Positions 63,435 through 64,000 of a stretch of DNA of 64,000 bases are shown one piece after another. Each line of letters opens with the position of its first letter. Position 1 is the stretch's first letter. The stretch lies in NCBI RefSeq assembly GCF_001302265.1, contig NZ_LHQM01000030.1:1-64000 (forward strand), read 5' to 3'. The stretch comes from Streptococcus phocae. GTDB taxonomy: Bacteria > Bacillota > Bacilli > Lactobacillales > Streptococcaceae. The translations under genes and the position numbers were made by a program. Under the pieces are notes generated by a model. The model did no database searches, was not told the DNA's origin, and worked only from the letters and a program-made list of their open reading frames with translations.

Positions 63435-64000
63435 TTGCAAAAAAAATACTTAAAAACATTTCTTCTTAGCTCCATTGTTCTAACTAATCTTTGGATAGGA
63501 CATACAATAAAGGCAGAAGAAACAAGCTCTCCACTTTTTTCTAAACAAGTTTTAAAGACATCGGATGATAAGACAAATTCAGAAAAATCTGCGTCTTTAG
63601 TTACATCTGATTTGACCGCTCACTCAGATGAAACTCAGATGTCAAAAGAAAACCCAGCTGAAAGTGTTGATGAAAGCTCATCGACTTCATTATCTATGCC
63701 TGTATCGAAAAATAAAAATGACGCAAGTAATATAAGTAATGAGCTAGAGAGTGCAGAAAAAGAGACAAGTTCACAAGCTTCTGTCACAAGTAGTTTACCT
63801 AAACAAAATTCAGAAGCCAAAAGTGAAGTCGAGTCTTTAGAAACCAACGACAAAAGAAACGAAACCACTCAAAACGAGGAGTTACCTACTGAAGTTGAAA
63901 CACAAGCAATTTTTAGACTTTATAATCCTAACTCCGGAGAACATCATTACACAGCCCAGGTAGGTGAGAGTAATTTCTTAGTATCTGTAGGTTGGCTTTC
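63435..64000 (+). CDS. Secreted protein with a low-complexity N-terminus and a DUF5648-like repeat (5' part)
   Basis: The gene runs off the window; 188 codons are visible. The start codon is TTG with a weak ATAGGG upstream, giving MQKKYLKTFLL, a hydrophobic core and a cleavage site near TIKAEE (about residue 28). A Ser/Thr/Glu/Lys-rich segment of about 125 residues follows, then FRLYNPNSGEHHYTA, the start of a DUF5648-like repeat (aromatic Tyr/His-rich) common in Firmicute surface and lytic enzymes. The main function should be in the missing part, perhaps a wall hydrolase or adhesin. It is set apart from the gac cluster by its own promoter. Confidence 0.75.
   Translation, partial: MQKKYLKTFLLSSIVLTNLWIGHTIKAEETSSPLFSKQVLKTSDDKTNSEKSASLVTSDLTAHSDETQMSKENPAESVDESSSTSLSMPVSKNKNDASNISNELESAEKETSSQASVTSSLPKQNSEAKSEVESLETNDKRNETTQNEELPTEVETQAIFRLYNPNSGEHHYTAQVGESNFLVSVGWL

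Overview
The window is a contiguous, gene-dense stretch of a streptococcal chromosome. The gene families, gene order, low-to-moderate G+C and strong Gram-positive ribosome binding sites all point to the pyogenic group. The run rexB-rexA / aminotransferase / solute-binding lipoprotein / rpsU / spnA / mscL / dnaG / rpoD / gac is arranged as I remember it from Streptococcus pyogenes. S. pyogenes, as far as I recall, lacks a glgBCDA glycogen operon and has no galE inside its group A carbohydrate locus. Both are present here, so I favour a group C (or G) relative such as S. dysgalactiae, with S. equi and S. canis as alternatives. No rRNA is in the window to settle the species.

Layout. 1-0.9 kb: end of a cold-shock gene, then a preQ1-II riboswitch and the queuosine-precursor transporter queT. 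1-12 kb: ligA, a lipid kinase, cytoplasmic pullulanase and the glycogen operon glgB-glgC-glgD-glgA. 12.2-18.9 kb: the F-type ATP synthase operon in streptococcal order (c-a-b-delta-alpha-gamma-beta-epsilon), with two structured spacers. 18.9-20.3 kb: a small accessory patch with a decayed gene and an unrecognised lipoprotein on the minus strand. 20.4-29.6 kb: a DUF1146 protein, murA, epuA, endA, a T-box-controlled pheS-pheT, an OsmC protein, a DUF1722 protein and an HrtBA-like ABC pair. 29.7-36.6 kb: rexB-rexA recombination nuclease. 36.7-46.3 kb: aminotransferase, amino-acid-binding lipoprotein, rpsU, the wall-anchored nuclease spnA, mscL (minus), dnaG, rpoD and a MIP18-family protein. 46.4-63.3 kb: the Lancefield carbohydrate cluster. 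63.4 kb to the end: the start of a secreted protein cut by the window edge.

The most interesting region is the carbohydrate cluster. The polyrhamnose core machinery (gacA-gacG) and the GlcNAc/glycerol-phosphate decoration genes (gacH-gacL) of group A are all present. Two genes are added: a UDP-sugar 4-epimerase between gacH and gacI, and a family-2 glycosyltransferase after gacL. The epimerase carries Cys at the position (E. coli GalE Tyr299, human GALE Cys307) that controls acceptance of N-acetylated sugars. The simplest reading is that it supplies UDP-GalNAc and the extra transferase adds a second sugar, giving a GalNAc-containing side chain as in group C antigen. This is inferred from sequence and known chemistry, not shown.

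Most other genes are ordinary core genes. I saw no CRISPR array, intact insertion sequence, tRNA, rRNA or prophage.
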